Assembly (NCBI RefSeq): GCF_003075045.1
Contig: NZ_QCZD01000001.1
Span: 930,001-994,000, forward strand
From: Maribacter litoralis
GTDB lineage: Bacteria; Bacteroidota; Bacteroidia; Flavobacteriales; Flavobacteriaceae
Reading direction: 5' to 3'
DNA: 64,000 bases
Positions 45,624 through 55,081 of this stretch are shown one piece after another (within the stretch, counting starts at the first letter, position 1; each line of letters opens with the position of its first letter). A program made the position numbers and the translations under genes. The notes beneath the pieces were generated by a model, which was not told where the DNA came from, did not search any database, and worked only from the letters and a program-made list of their open reading frames with translations.

Positions 45624-47411
45624 TCATATTTTATTGATATAGGTATAATAGACTCCGCAGGTATCGGTGCCAAATACAAAGTCAGTTATCAATAATGTTT
45701 TTCCTTTTTCTAAATACACTTCAAAATCTATTGACGCTTCATTCGCATTTATGGTTTTTTCCAATATTTGATTGGCTATCTGTATCCTCACTTTATCAGG
45801 AGAAATGGCGACATACTCAAAATTAGATTTAGGATGTTTATTGGGTACTCCTAAAACAGGACCAGGGACTTCTTTTGACCAGCGCATACAAGAGATTTTA
45901 TACGTGCCCGCCGAAGCAACTTCTATAGCATACCTATTATTTTTATTTTTTACGCCCGCAGCCACCTGTTCGGTTTTCCAAATACCGGTATCGTCTCCGA
46001 CGGCATGTTGAATGGTTAATTTTATTTCTTTTTGATGTTCAGAACCTATAATAGTAACCGGTAACTCGGTAAATACATCATTAGCCATAGCCGACGTATA
46101 AAAAATGGCATTCTTACTCTTTAAATCTTTAACCAATTGCGGATGTTCTTTTGCCAGGTTTTGCTTTTGCCCTATGTCATCAATGATATTATAAAGCTCT
46201 TTCCCCTTTAGTAATCGCCATTCGTTCTGTAAAACGAGTCCGTCATGTTCTTGTGTGGGTGGTCTCCAGTCTTGTCGGTTGTGCAGAAATAGTGCTCGTT
46301 CTCTTAAACTTGCATTCGTATTCTTTAATACAGGAGAAAAATCGATTCCGTCTAAACTCAAACTATCTGGCACTTTCAACGCACATAAATTTGCCAAAGT
46401 TGGGATAAGGTCTATGTGAGCCGCCAGTTCATTATTGTCTTTTCCTCCTTTAATTTTGGCTTTAGGATATCGAATAAAAAACGGAACCCTATGTCCACCT
46501 TCTTCCTTCTGACCTTTTATTCCTTTAAATCCTTTATTATATCCTAAGTTATCGGCTGCACGATACCCAAAGCGTGTACCGTTGTCTGACATGAAAATAA
46601 CAATGGTATTCTTTTCTAATTTCTCCGCTTTTAAGAACCTGTTCAGTTTACCAAAATTCTCGTCAATATTGGCTATCATGCCATAGAGATTAGCACTAAC
46701 AATATGTTTTCCTTCTAAATGTCTATACGGGGCAGCATATTTTTCATCGACATATAGCGGGTCATGAGGCGCATTTAAAGGCAAATACACGAAAAAAGGA
46801 TCGTCTTTGTTGTGCTCGATAAAATTTATCGTCTCATTGAACCAAACATCGGTACAATAACCCTTAAATTGTTTGGGTTCGTTGTTTACATAATATACAT
46901 CATCAAAATAGTCATTACCCCAATAATCGGACAATTCCCCTATACCTCCTGCTAAATGATGTATAGCTGTATCGAAACCAGCATCGGTTGGTCGATTAGG
47001 ATAATTATCCCCCAAGTGCCATTTGCCGAATAAGGCGGTTTTGTATCCGTTTTGCTGAAAAACATCTGCCATTGTCACCGAATTGGAAAGGGCATCCCTA
47101 CCCTTATACGTTGCCCAAGCTCCATTATTAATAGGATACTTTCCGGTCATTATTGCAGCTCTAGTAGGTGTGCATAGGGGCGATACATGAAAATTGGTCA
47201 TTCGTACGGCATCATCGTAAAAGGCATCTATTTCCGGTGTTTTTAACCACGGGTTGCCATGTGCCCCTAAATCTCCAATACCTTGGTCATCGGTAAGTAC
47301 TAAAATGACATTGGGTCTATCTTGTGATTGCAAGGAAAACATACAGCCAATGCCTATGTAACATAAACCTATTAACACCTTTTTAAAAAGTAAGACCGTA
47401 TATTTCACCAT
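45624..47411 (-). CDS. S1-family sulfatase with C-terminal beta-sandwich extension
   Basis: This 595-residue exported sulfatase has the formylglycine Cys80 in CTPTR (Thr variant of the CxPSR motif, still allowed in the family). GKWHLGDN and FMSDNGTRFG are also seen. The catalytic domain ends near residue 450. About 140 additional residues form a beta-rich extension with CMRWSKEVPGP that could bind carbohydrate. The gene is 6 bases downstream of a GH29, so the two probably act on the same fragment. Sulfate position is unknown. Confidence 0.9.
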   Translation of the reverse strand: MVKYTVLLFKKVLIGLCYIGIGCMFSLQSQDRPNVILVLTDDQGIGDLGAHGNPWLKTPEIDAFYDDAVRMTNFHVSPLCTPTRAAIMTGKYPINNGAWATYKGRDALSNSVTMADVFQQNGYKTALFGKWHLGDNYPNRPTDAGFDTAIHHLAGGIGELSDYWGNDYFDDVYYVNNEPKQFKGYCTDVWFNETINFIEHNKDDPFFVYLPLNAPHDPLYVDEKYAAPYRHLEGKHIVSANLYGMIANIDENFGKLNRFLKAEKLEKNTIVIFMSDNGTRFGYRAADNLGYNKGFKGIKGQKEEGGHRVPFFIRYPKAKIKGGKDNNELAAHIDLIPTLANLCALKVPDSLSLDGIDFSPVLKNTNASLRERALFLHNRQDWRPPTQEHDGLVLQNEWRLLKGKELYNIIDDIGQKQNLAKEHPQLVKDLKSKNAIFYTSAMANDVFTELPVTIIGSEHQKEIKLTIQHAVGDDTGIWKTEQVAAGVKNKNNRYAIEVASAGTYKISCMRWSKEVPGPVLGVPNKHPKSNFEYVAISPDKVRIQIANQILEKTINANEASIDFEVYLEKGKTLLITDFVFGTDTCGVYYTYINKI

Positions 47412-47417
47412 CAGGAA

Positions 47418-48983
47418 TTAATCTATATGAGCCTCGATTTCACCTCCAATATCATTCTCTCTGTAACCTTCTAAAGTAATTTTAAAGGCATGTGCATATT
47501 TTGAAGGAAAGGAAGCTGGTTTTTGTATAACAAGTCCTTTTTCGTTGCGTTCCCAACTTAATTTCTCGGTACTACCAATTAGTTGCACATCCAGTATGGC
47601 AGAATTTAACGCTCCGATATCCGTAGATAGGGTTTTCATGATAATCTCGCCTTTAGGCTCATCTAAAACAATGGCAAAAATTTCTTTATCGCCTTTTTTG
47701 GTATACCGAATATCTTTTTCTTGGTATTCGATTTTTAACTTTTCCTCTACCTTGTGCCCACCTTCTGGCAACCTTGTTGGTCCTTCACCAAATACAGTCC
47801 ATGGGCGCGTGTCATAAATAGCTTCGCCATTAATTGCTAACCAAGATCCCATATCTGTTAGTAATTGTTGCATTTCTGGTGGAATACTTCCATCTGGGTT
47901 TGGTGGTACGTTCAATAACATTAATCCGTTTTTAGCTACAATATCCGCAAGTATATCTATGAGCTCATTAGCTGTTTTAAACTTTGCATTTGGTCTATAG
48001 AACCAAGCTCCGGGAGAGGTATCGGTTAACCAAGCATTTTGTTTTGGTTGATTTGGTCTACCGCGTTCATAATCCTTAATAGCGACATCTTCGTTAAAGG
48101 TTGCTTCTTTATAACAAACCGCTACTTCTTTTCCCCACTCTTTGCCCTTGTTATAGTAATAGGCTAAAAATTTAAGTCGGTCTTCTTCCGGTAAATTCTC
48201 CAACCACCAATCGAACCAAATAATATCTGGTTGGTACTTATCTATGTATTCTTTTAAACTTGCCCACCATGCGGTCATAAAAGCTTCATCTGGCGTGTCA
48301 TTGTCTAAACTATGCGGATTGGTATACAAGTCGTAATCCTTCGGGTTTATGTTACCGTGAGCATGTGCAGGACCAAAATATTTCCAGGTAAATGCATGGT
48401 GAAATGACCCAATAAAACGCATTCCTTTATCATTTATCTCCTTTTTTAGTGCTGCAGATGGATCAATACCTCCATAATTCATAGAATTCCAACGGGTCGC
48501 TTTACTGTCCCACATTGCAAAATTATCATGATGCATAGCTACAGGGCCTGCAAATCGTGCCCCCGATTTTTCAAATAAATCCGCCCATTCTTTGGCATCA
48601 AAGGCTGTGGGAGAAAAATCTTCTATAATTTCTATATATCCCTTTTTAGAAGGCTTTCCGTATTTCTTTTTATGATGGATGTAATTGTTACTTGGTTGAC
48701 CATTTTTTGTTTCAATAATTTTTCCGTCGTGATACATCATCATACCATGCCAACCTGCATAATGTTTGTTCGGTTCAATACCCTCAAATGCACTTGAAAC
48801 CGGACCCCAATGTGCATAAATGCCCAATTTTGCATCTAAGAACCAATCTGGCGTAGCATTCACGTTGGCTAAAGATTCCCAACTTTCTTCATACTGTTCA
48901 GTTTGTGCATGAAGGTTTGACTGTATACTTGCACCAACAATTACAGCCAGCACACCTATTTTTTTACCAATGTATTTTTTCAT
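47418..48983 (-). CDS. GH29 alpha-L-fucosidase / alpha-L-galactosidase family enzyme
   Basis: This 521-residue exported enzyme has a signal peptide (about 1-26), then a GH29 catalytic barrel. The likely nucleophile is Asp258 in IIWFDWW. Other family segments are AHWGPVSS, PVAMHHDNFAMWDSKATRWN and GLMLLNVPPNPDGSIP, followed by a C-terminal beta-domain. In porphyran loci GH29 enzymes can release alpha-L-galactose, which differs from L-fucose only at C6, so I favour that role. It precedes a sulfatase by 6 bases. The general acid is not obvious from sequence. Confidence 0.9.
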   Translation of the reverse strand: MKKYIGKKIGVLAVIVGASIQSNLHAQTEQYEESWESLANVNATPDWFLDAKLGIYAHWGPVSSAFEGIEPNKHYAGWHGMMMYHDGKIIETKNGQPSNNYIHHKKKYGKPSKKGYIEIIEDFSPTAFDAKEWADLFEKSGARFAGPVAMHHDNFAMWDSKATRWNSMNYGGIDPSAALKKEINDKGMRFIGSFHHAFTWKYFGPAHAHGNINPKDYDLYTNPHSLDNDTPDEAFMTAWWASLKEYIDKYQPDIIWFDWWLENLPEEDRLKFLAYYYNKGKEWGKEVAVCYKEATFNEDVAIKDYERGRPNQPKQNAWLTDTSPGAWFYRPNAKFKTANELIDILADIVAKNGLMLLNVPPNPDGSIPPEMQQLLTDMGSWLAINGEAIYDTRPWTVFGEGPTRLPEGGHKVEEKLKIEYQEKDIRYTKKGDKEIFAIVLDEPKGEIIMKTLSTDIGALNSAILDVQLIGSTEKLSWERNEKGLVIQKPASFPSKYAHAFKITLEGYRENDIGGEIEAHID

Positions 48984-49154
48984 TTGTACTATTTTAAATC
49001 TTATCTAAACGTGTTTTCAAGTCTTTACTATTTGGAGCCTAAGTACCCATAATAAACAATTAGGTACTTAACAAGAATAGTACGATTTGCTCGAAAACAA
49101 CACTACAAATGACCCATTTAGGGTTATAAATGGTTTTGAAAGTAGATTATTGAC

Positions 49155-50471
49155 CTACTTGAATTTTAAAATTAGGTTGTTGCGATCCAAAATGGTTTTA
49201 TCTTCTTCATTTATGGGCTGTAACTTAGCTAGAAGCCTATATTCACCACCCATATGCAAAGTATTTTCCAATTGTAGATTATGACGAAAATGACCATAAC
49301 CTGGTAGCAATTTCACCTTACCTGTCTCTATTTTTTTATCATCGTTATCATAGATTTCCAATACCAGTTGCCTTGATTCATTTGCCTTATAGGAAATAGG
49401 AATTTCTATGTTCGATGTATTTTTGACAGTTATCGCAACGGTATCAAAAATGACGCTCTCTTCATATAACTGCAGTTGCTTTTCTAAAGGTTGATATGCT
49501 ATTTCTTTTGAAATATCTTCCAATGCATAGGCTCGTACCCAATCATAATACACCACATTTTTACGTGGATCAGAAAGTTCTTCTTCACTGGGAAGCGTTA
49601 TCCAAGGAAAAGGATAGGTCTCAGACACCAAGCGCATATACATGGGCTGATCAAAAGGTTTTTCTTTTACCTTATCATAAAATTTTTGATGCTTAGGTTC
49701 GCGATGGTCATAGTAATAGCTTGCAGTACTTTCATTTCGCCACCAGCCACCATAAACATGAAAATTTTCGGAAGTTACTTCATCATCTTCAAATCTTACT
49801 TGCGCCGCTCTACGATCATGTCGTTCCCCTTCACAATCGGTATACCAAAAATGACTGTTGGAATGCATTCCGCTTGCAAAATAATTGCCGCTAAAATCAC
49901 CCGTTCTACCAACCGATTCATGAATATCCCATTCCAGACCATACGCATCACAGTCATTAGGTCCTTTAAAACTACCTACGGTAGAAAACCAAAATGTAGT
50001 AGACATGGTAGTTGCCGCGGCTTTTGCCCTTGTTTCAAAATACCCGAACTGTGTTTTCTTCTTGGAAACTACCGCAGCACCGGCAATTGAAAATGTTCTG
50101 TTGCTACCATAGGCATTTATTGTGGTGTCCTTTTTCATCATTTCGCCTTTCAGCTGTAAGTAACCATCACCAACGGATACTTGCGATTTCATGAATAGTC
50201 CCGGTTCTCTTCCTATCCATGTAGGGTGATGATCTAACCACTTGGTAGTATCCAACTCTGTACCATTAAATTCATCTGAAAAATCCGGATTCATTACCCA
50301 TCTTTTTCCTAGTGGTGGTTTTGGCGGACCAACACGTACATCTTCGTTTTCGGGACTATAATTTTGTCCTTTAACTTCCCCAGAGAACATACCGAACAAC
50401 ATGAACAGCAAACATACTATTGTAGTTATATGTGATCTGTTTTTCGCTTGTGACCTGTTTACTTCTTCCAT
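49155..50471 (-). CDS. GH16 enzyme with extra C-terminal beta-domain, probable beta-porphyranase
   Basis: This 438-residue exported protein starts, in my choice, at the ATG at 50471. A TTG at 50498 is the alternative. A GH16 domain (about 45-320) has E180-W-D182-I-H-E185 and the segments GMHSNSHFWYTDCEGERHD and YYDWVRAYAL, close in style to porphyranase-type GH16 enzymes. Residues about 325-438 form a beta-sandwich without recognisable family (NTSNIEIPISYKANE), perhaps a binding or linker module. The start overlaps the GH2 stop by 13 bases, so it is translationally coupled. It ends the sulfatase-sulfatase-GH2-GH16 unit. Confidence 0.86.
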   Translation of the reverse strand: MEEVNRSQAKNRSHITTIVCLLFMLFGMFSGEVKGQNYSPENEDVRVGPPKPPLGKRWVMNPDFSDEFNGTELDTTKWLDHHPTWIGREPGLFMKSQVSVGDGYLQLKGEMMKKDTTINAYGSNRTFSIAGAAVVSKKKTQFGYFETRAKAAATTMSTTFWFSTVGSFKGPNDCDAYGLEWDIHESVGRTGDFSGNYFASGMHSNSHFWYTDCEGERHDRRAAQVRFEDDEVTSENFHVYGGWWRNESTASYYYDHREPKHQKFYDKVKEKPFDQPMYMRLVSETYPFPWITLPSEEELSDPRKNVVYYDWVRAYALEDISKEIAYQPLEKQLQLYEESVIFDTVAITVKNTSNIEIPISYKANESRQLVLEIYDNDDKKIETGKVKLLPGYGHFRHNLQLENTLHMGGEYRLLAKLQPINEEDKTILDRNNLILKFK

Positions 50472-53380
50472 TCTTGTAATATTATTCCGTTTAACCAAAT
50501 TCCTTTTCCCGTGGTTCCTTGAATACTTACTTTCGCTGCTCCCTCATCCTTTACGGTAAATAAGATTGTATTTTTTCCTGGTTCATTGAACTGCATCATT
50601 TTCCCTTCGGTTACCAGAACCTCTTTGGAATTGTCCCCTGCCGTTACAGTTAATTTTCGCTCGTAGGGAATATTCAATATTTTAATTTCCTTGAGCTTCT
50701 CCTTATTTGGATCCATTTCATCAGAATTGCTTTGTGGTGCATGGTGATACGTGGTCAACTTGTAACTACCCTTTGGCAAGCCTTTAAGATTAATGCTTAG
50801 CCCTTTTTCGTCAATACAAAGCACACCATCGCCATATACAAATCCATACTTACCAATAACATTCATTTCACCCAGCCAACGCAATACACCATCTGTACTG
50901 TTTGTAGCTAAGCTTACTTCCGCATTATTAAATTCAGGCAGCTTATGGCTCTTCTTTTCTTCGCCATTTCCGTTCCAAAAATCCCAGCCAAATTGTACTA
51001 ATTGGTCATTGGCACCTATGTCTATTCTAACTTTCTTAAAATCGTAAATAGGTTTTGCATCCGCTGCCAATACATTTGGATTATATGACGTTAATGGGAC
51101 AGTAGCATTAGCAGATTTTAAGCCTTTGCCACTAACTTTAATTTTGACCTCGCCAGCTGTAGTACCTGCTTTTATCAATGCCGGTGCAATACCATATTCG
51201 GTAAACATAGGGTTGGCATTAATAGCGGCTCCATCGCCTACAACCGTTGCATTTTTGGTTACAGAAAAGTTCACCTTACCCTTATAATCTGTAATTGGAG
51301 TTCCCTTTTTATCTACCACTGTGGCATATGCCATAAGTATATCGGCACCATCTGCGGTAAACTGTCTACCTACGGTATCTAGCAATAATTCTATGGCATA
51401 AGGTTGACCCGCAGTTTTATGGACTACCTCTTTTGTTTTTCCGTCCTTAAAAATGGCTTTGGCTTTTACTTCCCCATCTGCATATTTTAAGTTTTTGAAT
51501 AGGAACGGAGCATGATGCAACCCATCATAAATAGTGTCTTTTGATGGGAACTTAGTTTCAATAATTTTACCATTTATACTTAATTCCACACTTTGTGCAT
51601 TACTAAAAACCGTGATGGAATCTTGACCTTTTTTCCACGCTTCCAATAGATATACAAAAGGTTCTTTTCTAAGCTCTGCCTTGTACCAATGTAACTCTGG
51701 TCTAGGGTTTCTAAAAATGGTCATTCCGCCACTTCTAGTTCTGTCAATTTTATTGGACGCTTTATCATGAGTTGGATGAAAGGTGTAATACGCATGGGCA
51801 GTCCAAGAGATTAAACCCGTCATTAACGAATCTTTTCTGAAAGGAGCCAAAGCTTCTGGACCAACGCGACCTTCCATGGCGAACATAGGTTCTGAACGAT
51901 CCCAAATGAAAGGTCCGTAAAGCATATTGGCATTGATATCCGTTAGACCCGATGTTTGCCAGCCCGTCCATCGCGAACCTTGCGACGCGGTAAGCCTTGT
52001 TGGGTCTTCTTGCTTAGCGGTATTATGGGCAAGAGGCACATAACCTCTATGGTTTATACCTCCTCCCCAAATAATTACGGAAGGATGATTTCTATGATTT
52101 CGAATCATAACACGTTCCGATTGCTCAAAATTATTCCACCATTCTTTATCCGTACTCATTGAAATCCATGATGGTGCTTCTTCATACACCAAAATACCCA
52201 GCTTGTCACAGGCGTCTAAAATGGCATTATCTTGCGGGTAATGCGCCGTTCTCATGATATTAAAACCGAACTCTTTAAACTGCAACATATCTTTATAGTG
52301 TAGTGCATCTGGTACTGCATCGCCTATATATGGATAATGCTGATGCCTGTTGAACCCCATTAGTTCTATCGATTTTCCATTTAACATAAAACCACGATCA
52401 GCATTCAACTCAAATTTTCGAATTCCTAGATTATTTTCGACAACATCTACAGGTTTACCATCGACCAAAACCTCTGTATTTACACGATACAGGTAAGGAT
52501 TATCTACATCCCACAACTGAACATTATCTTCTAAACTACCAATTTGGTCAAACTCATAATCATTATTTTGCGCAATGGTTGCATCATCAGTCAGCTTCAG
52601 AACCACGAGCCCTTCTGCATCTATTATTCTTGTTACCACGGTTACTTTTGCCGGTGAATTGCTTGTATTTTTTACGACGGATTTAATATCTATCGTCGCG
52701 TTCTTATTCACCACATCTACCGTTGGTGTGGTTATGGTTACCCCGGCACGCTTGGCTTCCCAATTAAAACCAATATGTACCGGATGCTTTTCAACCAAAT
52801 ACACATCTCTATACAGACCACTAAATTTTACATAATCGAAAGGACCTGGATCTGGCGGAACCACCATACTTCTTCTATTATCTGCCAAAACGGTTACTTG
52901 ATTGTCCTTTCCCTTATCTACATACCCCGTAATATCAAAATGAAAAGGTGTGTAACCACCTGTACCATGTTTGCCCACGTGCTTACCGTTCACCCAAACA
53001 TCGGTTACTTGGTGCACGCCTTCAAATTCTAAAAACATCTTGTTGTTGTTCTGCGGTACAGCAATGGATTTTCTATACCAACCTACATTTCTATGAAATT
53101 CTAGTTGTGTTTTTTCATCTTGTAAACCGTCTAAAGCCAACGATGTTAATGCCAGCGTATGGGGAACATTTACGCTTTCCCAAGAAGCATCATCCGTATT
53201 GGTTTCGTAATAGGTAGCATTTGGATTTCCCAAGTGAAATTTCCAACCCTGATTGATGCTTACCTTGGTGCGTTCAGTATTTGGATACCCGAATGGAAGT
53301 TCTTGTGAAAATGCCCTCGTAGTTAACAAGAGTGTGATTAAAAGACCTAATAGTGCCTTGTTAGTGTTTTGGTTTGTCAT
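50459..53380 (-). CDS. GH2 family beta-galactosidase-like enzyme with altered acid/base position
   Basis: This 973-residue exported protein has the GH2 layout: signal peptide, jelly-roll sugar-binding domain (about 35-190), Ig domain (about 195-310), TIM barrel (about 310-600), further Ig domains and a malectin-like C-terminus (about 785-970). The probable nucleophile is Glu503 in AMEGRVG. At the acid/base position, where GH2 enzymes have W-x-x-x-N-E, this protein has WGGGINHRG with Asn443-His444. That may mean altered catalysis or a glycan-binding role. Beta-galactosidase action on agar or porphyran fragments is the contextual expectation. Confidence 0.85.
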   Translation of the reverse strand: MTNQNTNKALLGLLITLLLTTRAFSQELPFGYPNTERTKVSINQGWKFHLGNPNATYYETNTDDASWESVNVPHTLALTSLALDGLQDEKTQLEFHRNVGWYRKSIAVPQNNNKMFLEFEGVHQVTDVWVNGKHVGKHGTGGYTPFHFDITGYVDKGKDNQVTVLADNRRSMVVPPDPGPFDYVKFSGLYRDVYLVEKHPVHIGFNWEAKRAGVTITTPTVDVVNKNATIDIKSVVKNTSNSPAKVTVVTRIIDAEGLVVLKLTDDATIAQNNDYEFDQIGSLEDNVQLWDVDNPYLYRVNTEVLVDGKPVDVVENNLGIRKFELNADRGFMLNGKSIELMGFNRHQHYPYIGDAVPDALHYKDMLQFKEFGFNIMRTAHYPQDNAILDACDKLGILVYEEAPSWISMSTDKEWWNNFEQSERVMIRNHRNHPSVIIWGGGINHRGYVPLAHNTAKQEDPTRLTASQGSRWTGWQTSGLTDINANMLYGPFIWDRSEPMFAMEGRVGPEALAPFRKDSLMTGLISWTAHAYYTFHPTHDKASNKIDRTRSGGMTIFRNPRPELHWYKAELRKEPFVYLLEAWKKGQDSITVFSNAQSVELSINGKIIETKFPSKDTIYDGLHHAPFLFKNLKYADGEVKAKAIFKDGKTKEVVHKTAGQPYAIELLLDTVGRQFTADGADILMAYATVVDKKGTPITDYKGKVNFSVTKNATVVGDGAAINANPMFTEYGIAPALIKAGTTAGEVKIKVSGKGLKSANATVPLTSYNPNVLAADAKPIYDFKKVRIDIGANDQLVQFGWDFWNGNGEEKKSHKLPEFNNAEVSLATNSTDGVLRWLGEMNVIGKYGFVYGDGVLCIDEKGLSINLKGLPKGSYKLTTYHHAPQSNSDEMDPNKEKLKEIKILNIPYERKLTVTAGDNSKEVLVTEGKMMQFNEPGKNTILFTVKDEGAAKVSIQGTTGKGIWLNGIILQEWKK

Positions 53381-53397
53381 TTCTGATAAATTGTGAA

Positions 53398-55077
53398 TTA
53401 TTTTGGTTCTATAATTACGCCTCTTTCCGCTTCGCTGTCCGATGTATATCGCAATACTTTTGGTGCTTCATCTCCTCTGGCAAATGTTATTTTCTCTTTC
53501 CACACAGCTCTTAATTTTTTCAAGACCGGAGCATGTTGGGTTAACTGAGCCAAGTTGGTGGTTTCGTCTGGGTCATTTTCCAAATCGAACAACTCTTCGT
53601 AAACTGCATGCTCGCCTTGTAAAGGACCTTCTACAAACGAACGATACAAGGCGATATCTGGATCATGAACTTTATACAACATCGCCGTCATCTTAATACC
53701 CATTTGCTTTGCTGTCTCAATCTTTTTTTGTGCAGAGAAATTTTCGTTTTTGTAGTATCTTATATATTTCCATCGTTTATCCTTCACTGCTTCACATCTT
53801 GGATTCCCAAACTGGGTAGACCATAAATTTTCTGTGTATAAATAGTCTCTGACGTCGTTTACCTCTTCTGATAATAGTGGTGATAAATCTCTACCTTGAT
53901 AGGTATCTGGTACCGGAATACCTGCTTTTTTAAGCAAAGTTGGCGCAATATCTATGCTTTGTACAAGAGCGTCGGACGTTCTACCTCGGTTCTGTTTTTT
54001 CTCGCTAGGGTCATAAATAATTAACGGTACATGCGTAGTAATCTCATAGCATAAGGCTTTACCACCTATACCAAATTCACCCATAAACAAGCCATGGTCT
54101 GACGTAAAAACGATAATCGTATTCTTGTCTAACTTTTGTTTCTTTAGGGTTTCTCTTAGTTCTCCAACCATACGGTCTATACCCGTCATCGCCTGTAGTT
54201 TTAATCGGTAGCGGGCTAACAAGCTTTCGGGTGTATCTACATAATTATAACCTTCTTGTCTATCACCTGTTTTATGAATTTCTGGTGGTAGTTTTGGCTG
54301 TTCAATATCTTTTTTGGCAATGTAGTTTCTGGGTAAATCTAGCTCTACATCATTATACAAGGTTTTGTAAATATTATCATCACTATCGCGCTGCGCCATG
54401 GTAGATGCACTTGCATCATGCGGTAAATTAAAGTTGACCGAAAGTACAAATGGCTTATCTTTTGGTCTTTGATCCAAGAACTTTTGTGCGCCTTGCAATT
54501 TTTGTTCGTTGGATAAAAAATCTGAAACTCCCTCGCTAATAATTTCTACCTGCGTATCATCCGCTGCGTTTTTAAAAATTTCGTGTCTGTCTTTTGGATA
54601 AAAGCTTAAATGTCCATGACCGGCATACCAATAACCAAAACTCTTATCCATTAATCCGCTGGCATAACCACCATCGCCCACCGGCAAATGGTTTTTACCT
54701 ATCCAACCCGTGTAGTACCCATTATCACGTAATACCATAGGATAGGTATTGTGCCATCCTTCTTCTGACATGCTGGTGCCCGAATTAAAATTAATCCCGT
54801 GCTTACGTTCAAACTGACTGGTTAAAATACTTGCCCTACTTGGGGTACAAATGGCGCTGGTAATGTGCGCGTTGGTAAATAGCACCCCGTCTTTTGCCAA
54901 CTTGTCTATGTTTGGTGTTTGTACCACTTTGTTACCGGTACAGCCCATCATACCATAACTCTGATCATCGGTTAAAATGAAAATAATATTAGGTTGTTCT
55001 TGAGCTTGTACTATTTTAAAGATCAGCAGAGTACATAAGAATACTAAGGATCTGGGAAATTGTGTATTTACATTCAT
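53398..55077 (-). CDS. S1-family sulfatase
   Basis: This 559-residue exported sulfatase has signal peptide residues about 1-26, the metal motif TDDQSYG, and formylglycine Cys77 in CTPSR. GKNHLPVGDGG replaces the more common GKWHLG at about 128. FTSDHGLFMGEFG (about 320) has His in place of the usual Asn, a change seen in some S1 groups. It is 4 bases downstream of another sulfatase and 17 bases before the GH2 gene. Together they look like a sequential desulfation and exo-cleavage set. Confidence 0.91.
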   Translation of the reverse strand: MNVNTQFPRSLVFLCTLLIFKIVQAQEQPNIIFILTDDQSYGMMGCTGNKVVQTPNIDKLAKDGVLFTNAHITSAICTPSRASILTSQFERKHGINFNSGTSMSEEGWHNTYPMVLRDNGYYTGWIGKNHLPVGDGGYASGLMDKSFGYWYAGHGHLSFYPKDRHEIFKNAADDTQVEIISEGVSDFLSNEQKLQGAQKFLDQRPKDKPFVLSVNFNLPHDASASTMAQRDSDDNIYKTLYNDVELDLPRNYIAKKDIEQPKLPPEIHKTGDRQEGYNYVDTPESLLARYRLKLQAMTGIDRMVGELRETLKKQKLDKNTIIVFTSDHGLFMGEFGIGGKALCYEITTHVPLIIYDPSEKKQNRGRTSDALVQSIDIAPTLLKKAGIPVPDTYQGRDLSPLLSEEVNDVRDYLYTENLWSTQFGNPRCEAVKDKRWKYIRYYKNENFSAQKKIETAKQMGIKMTAMLYKVHDPDIALYRSFVEGPLQGEHAVYEELFDLENDPDETTNLAQLTQHAPVLKKLRAVWKEKITFARGDEAPKVLRYTSDSEAERGVIIEPK

Positions 55078-55081
55078 ATAC

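Noticed and set aside
49686-50090. Open frame of 134 codons on the plus strand
   Set aside because: It is antisense to the GH16 gene at 49155-50471 and its translation has no recognisable domain. The GH16 frame has clear catalytic motifs.
50472-50498. Longer N-terminus for the GH16 from a TTG
   Set aside because: The ATG at 50471 already gives a complete signal peptide and only a 13-base overlap with GH2.
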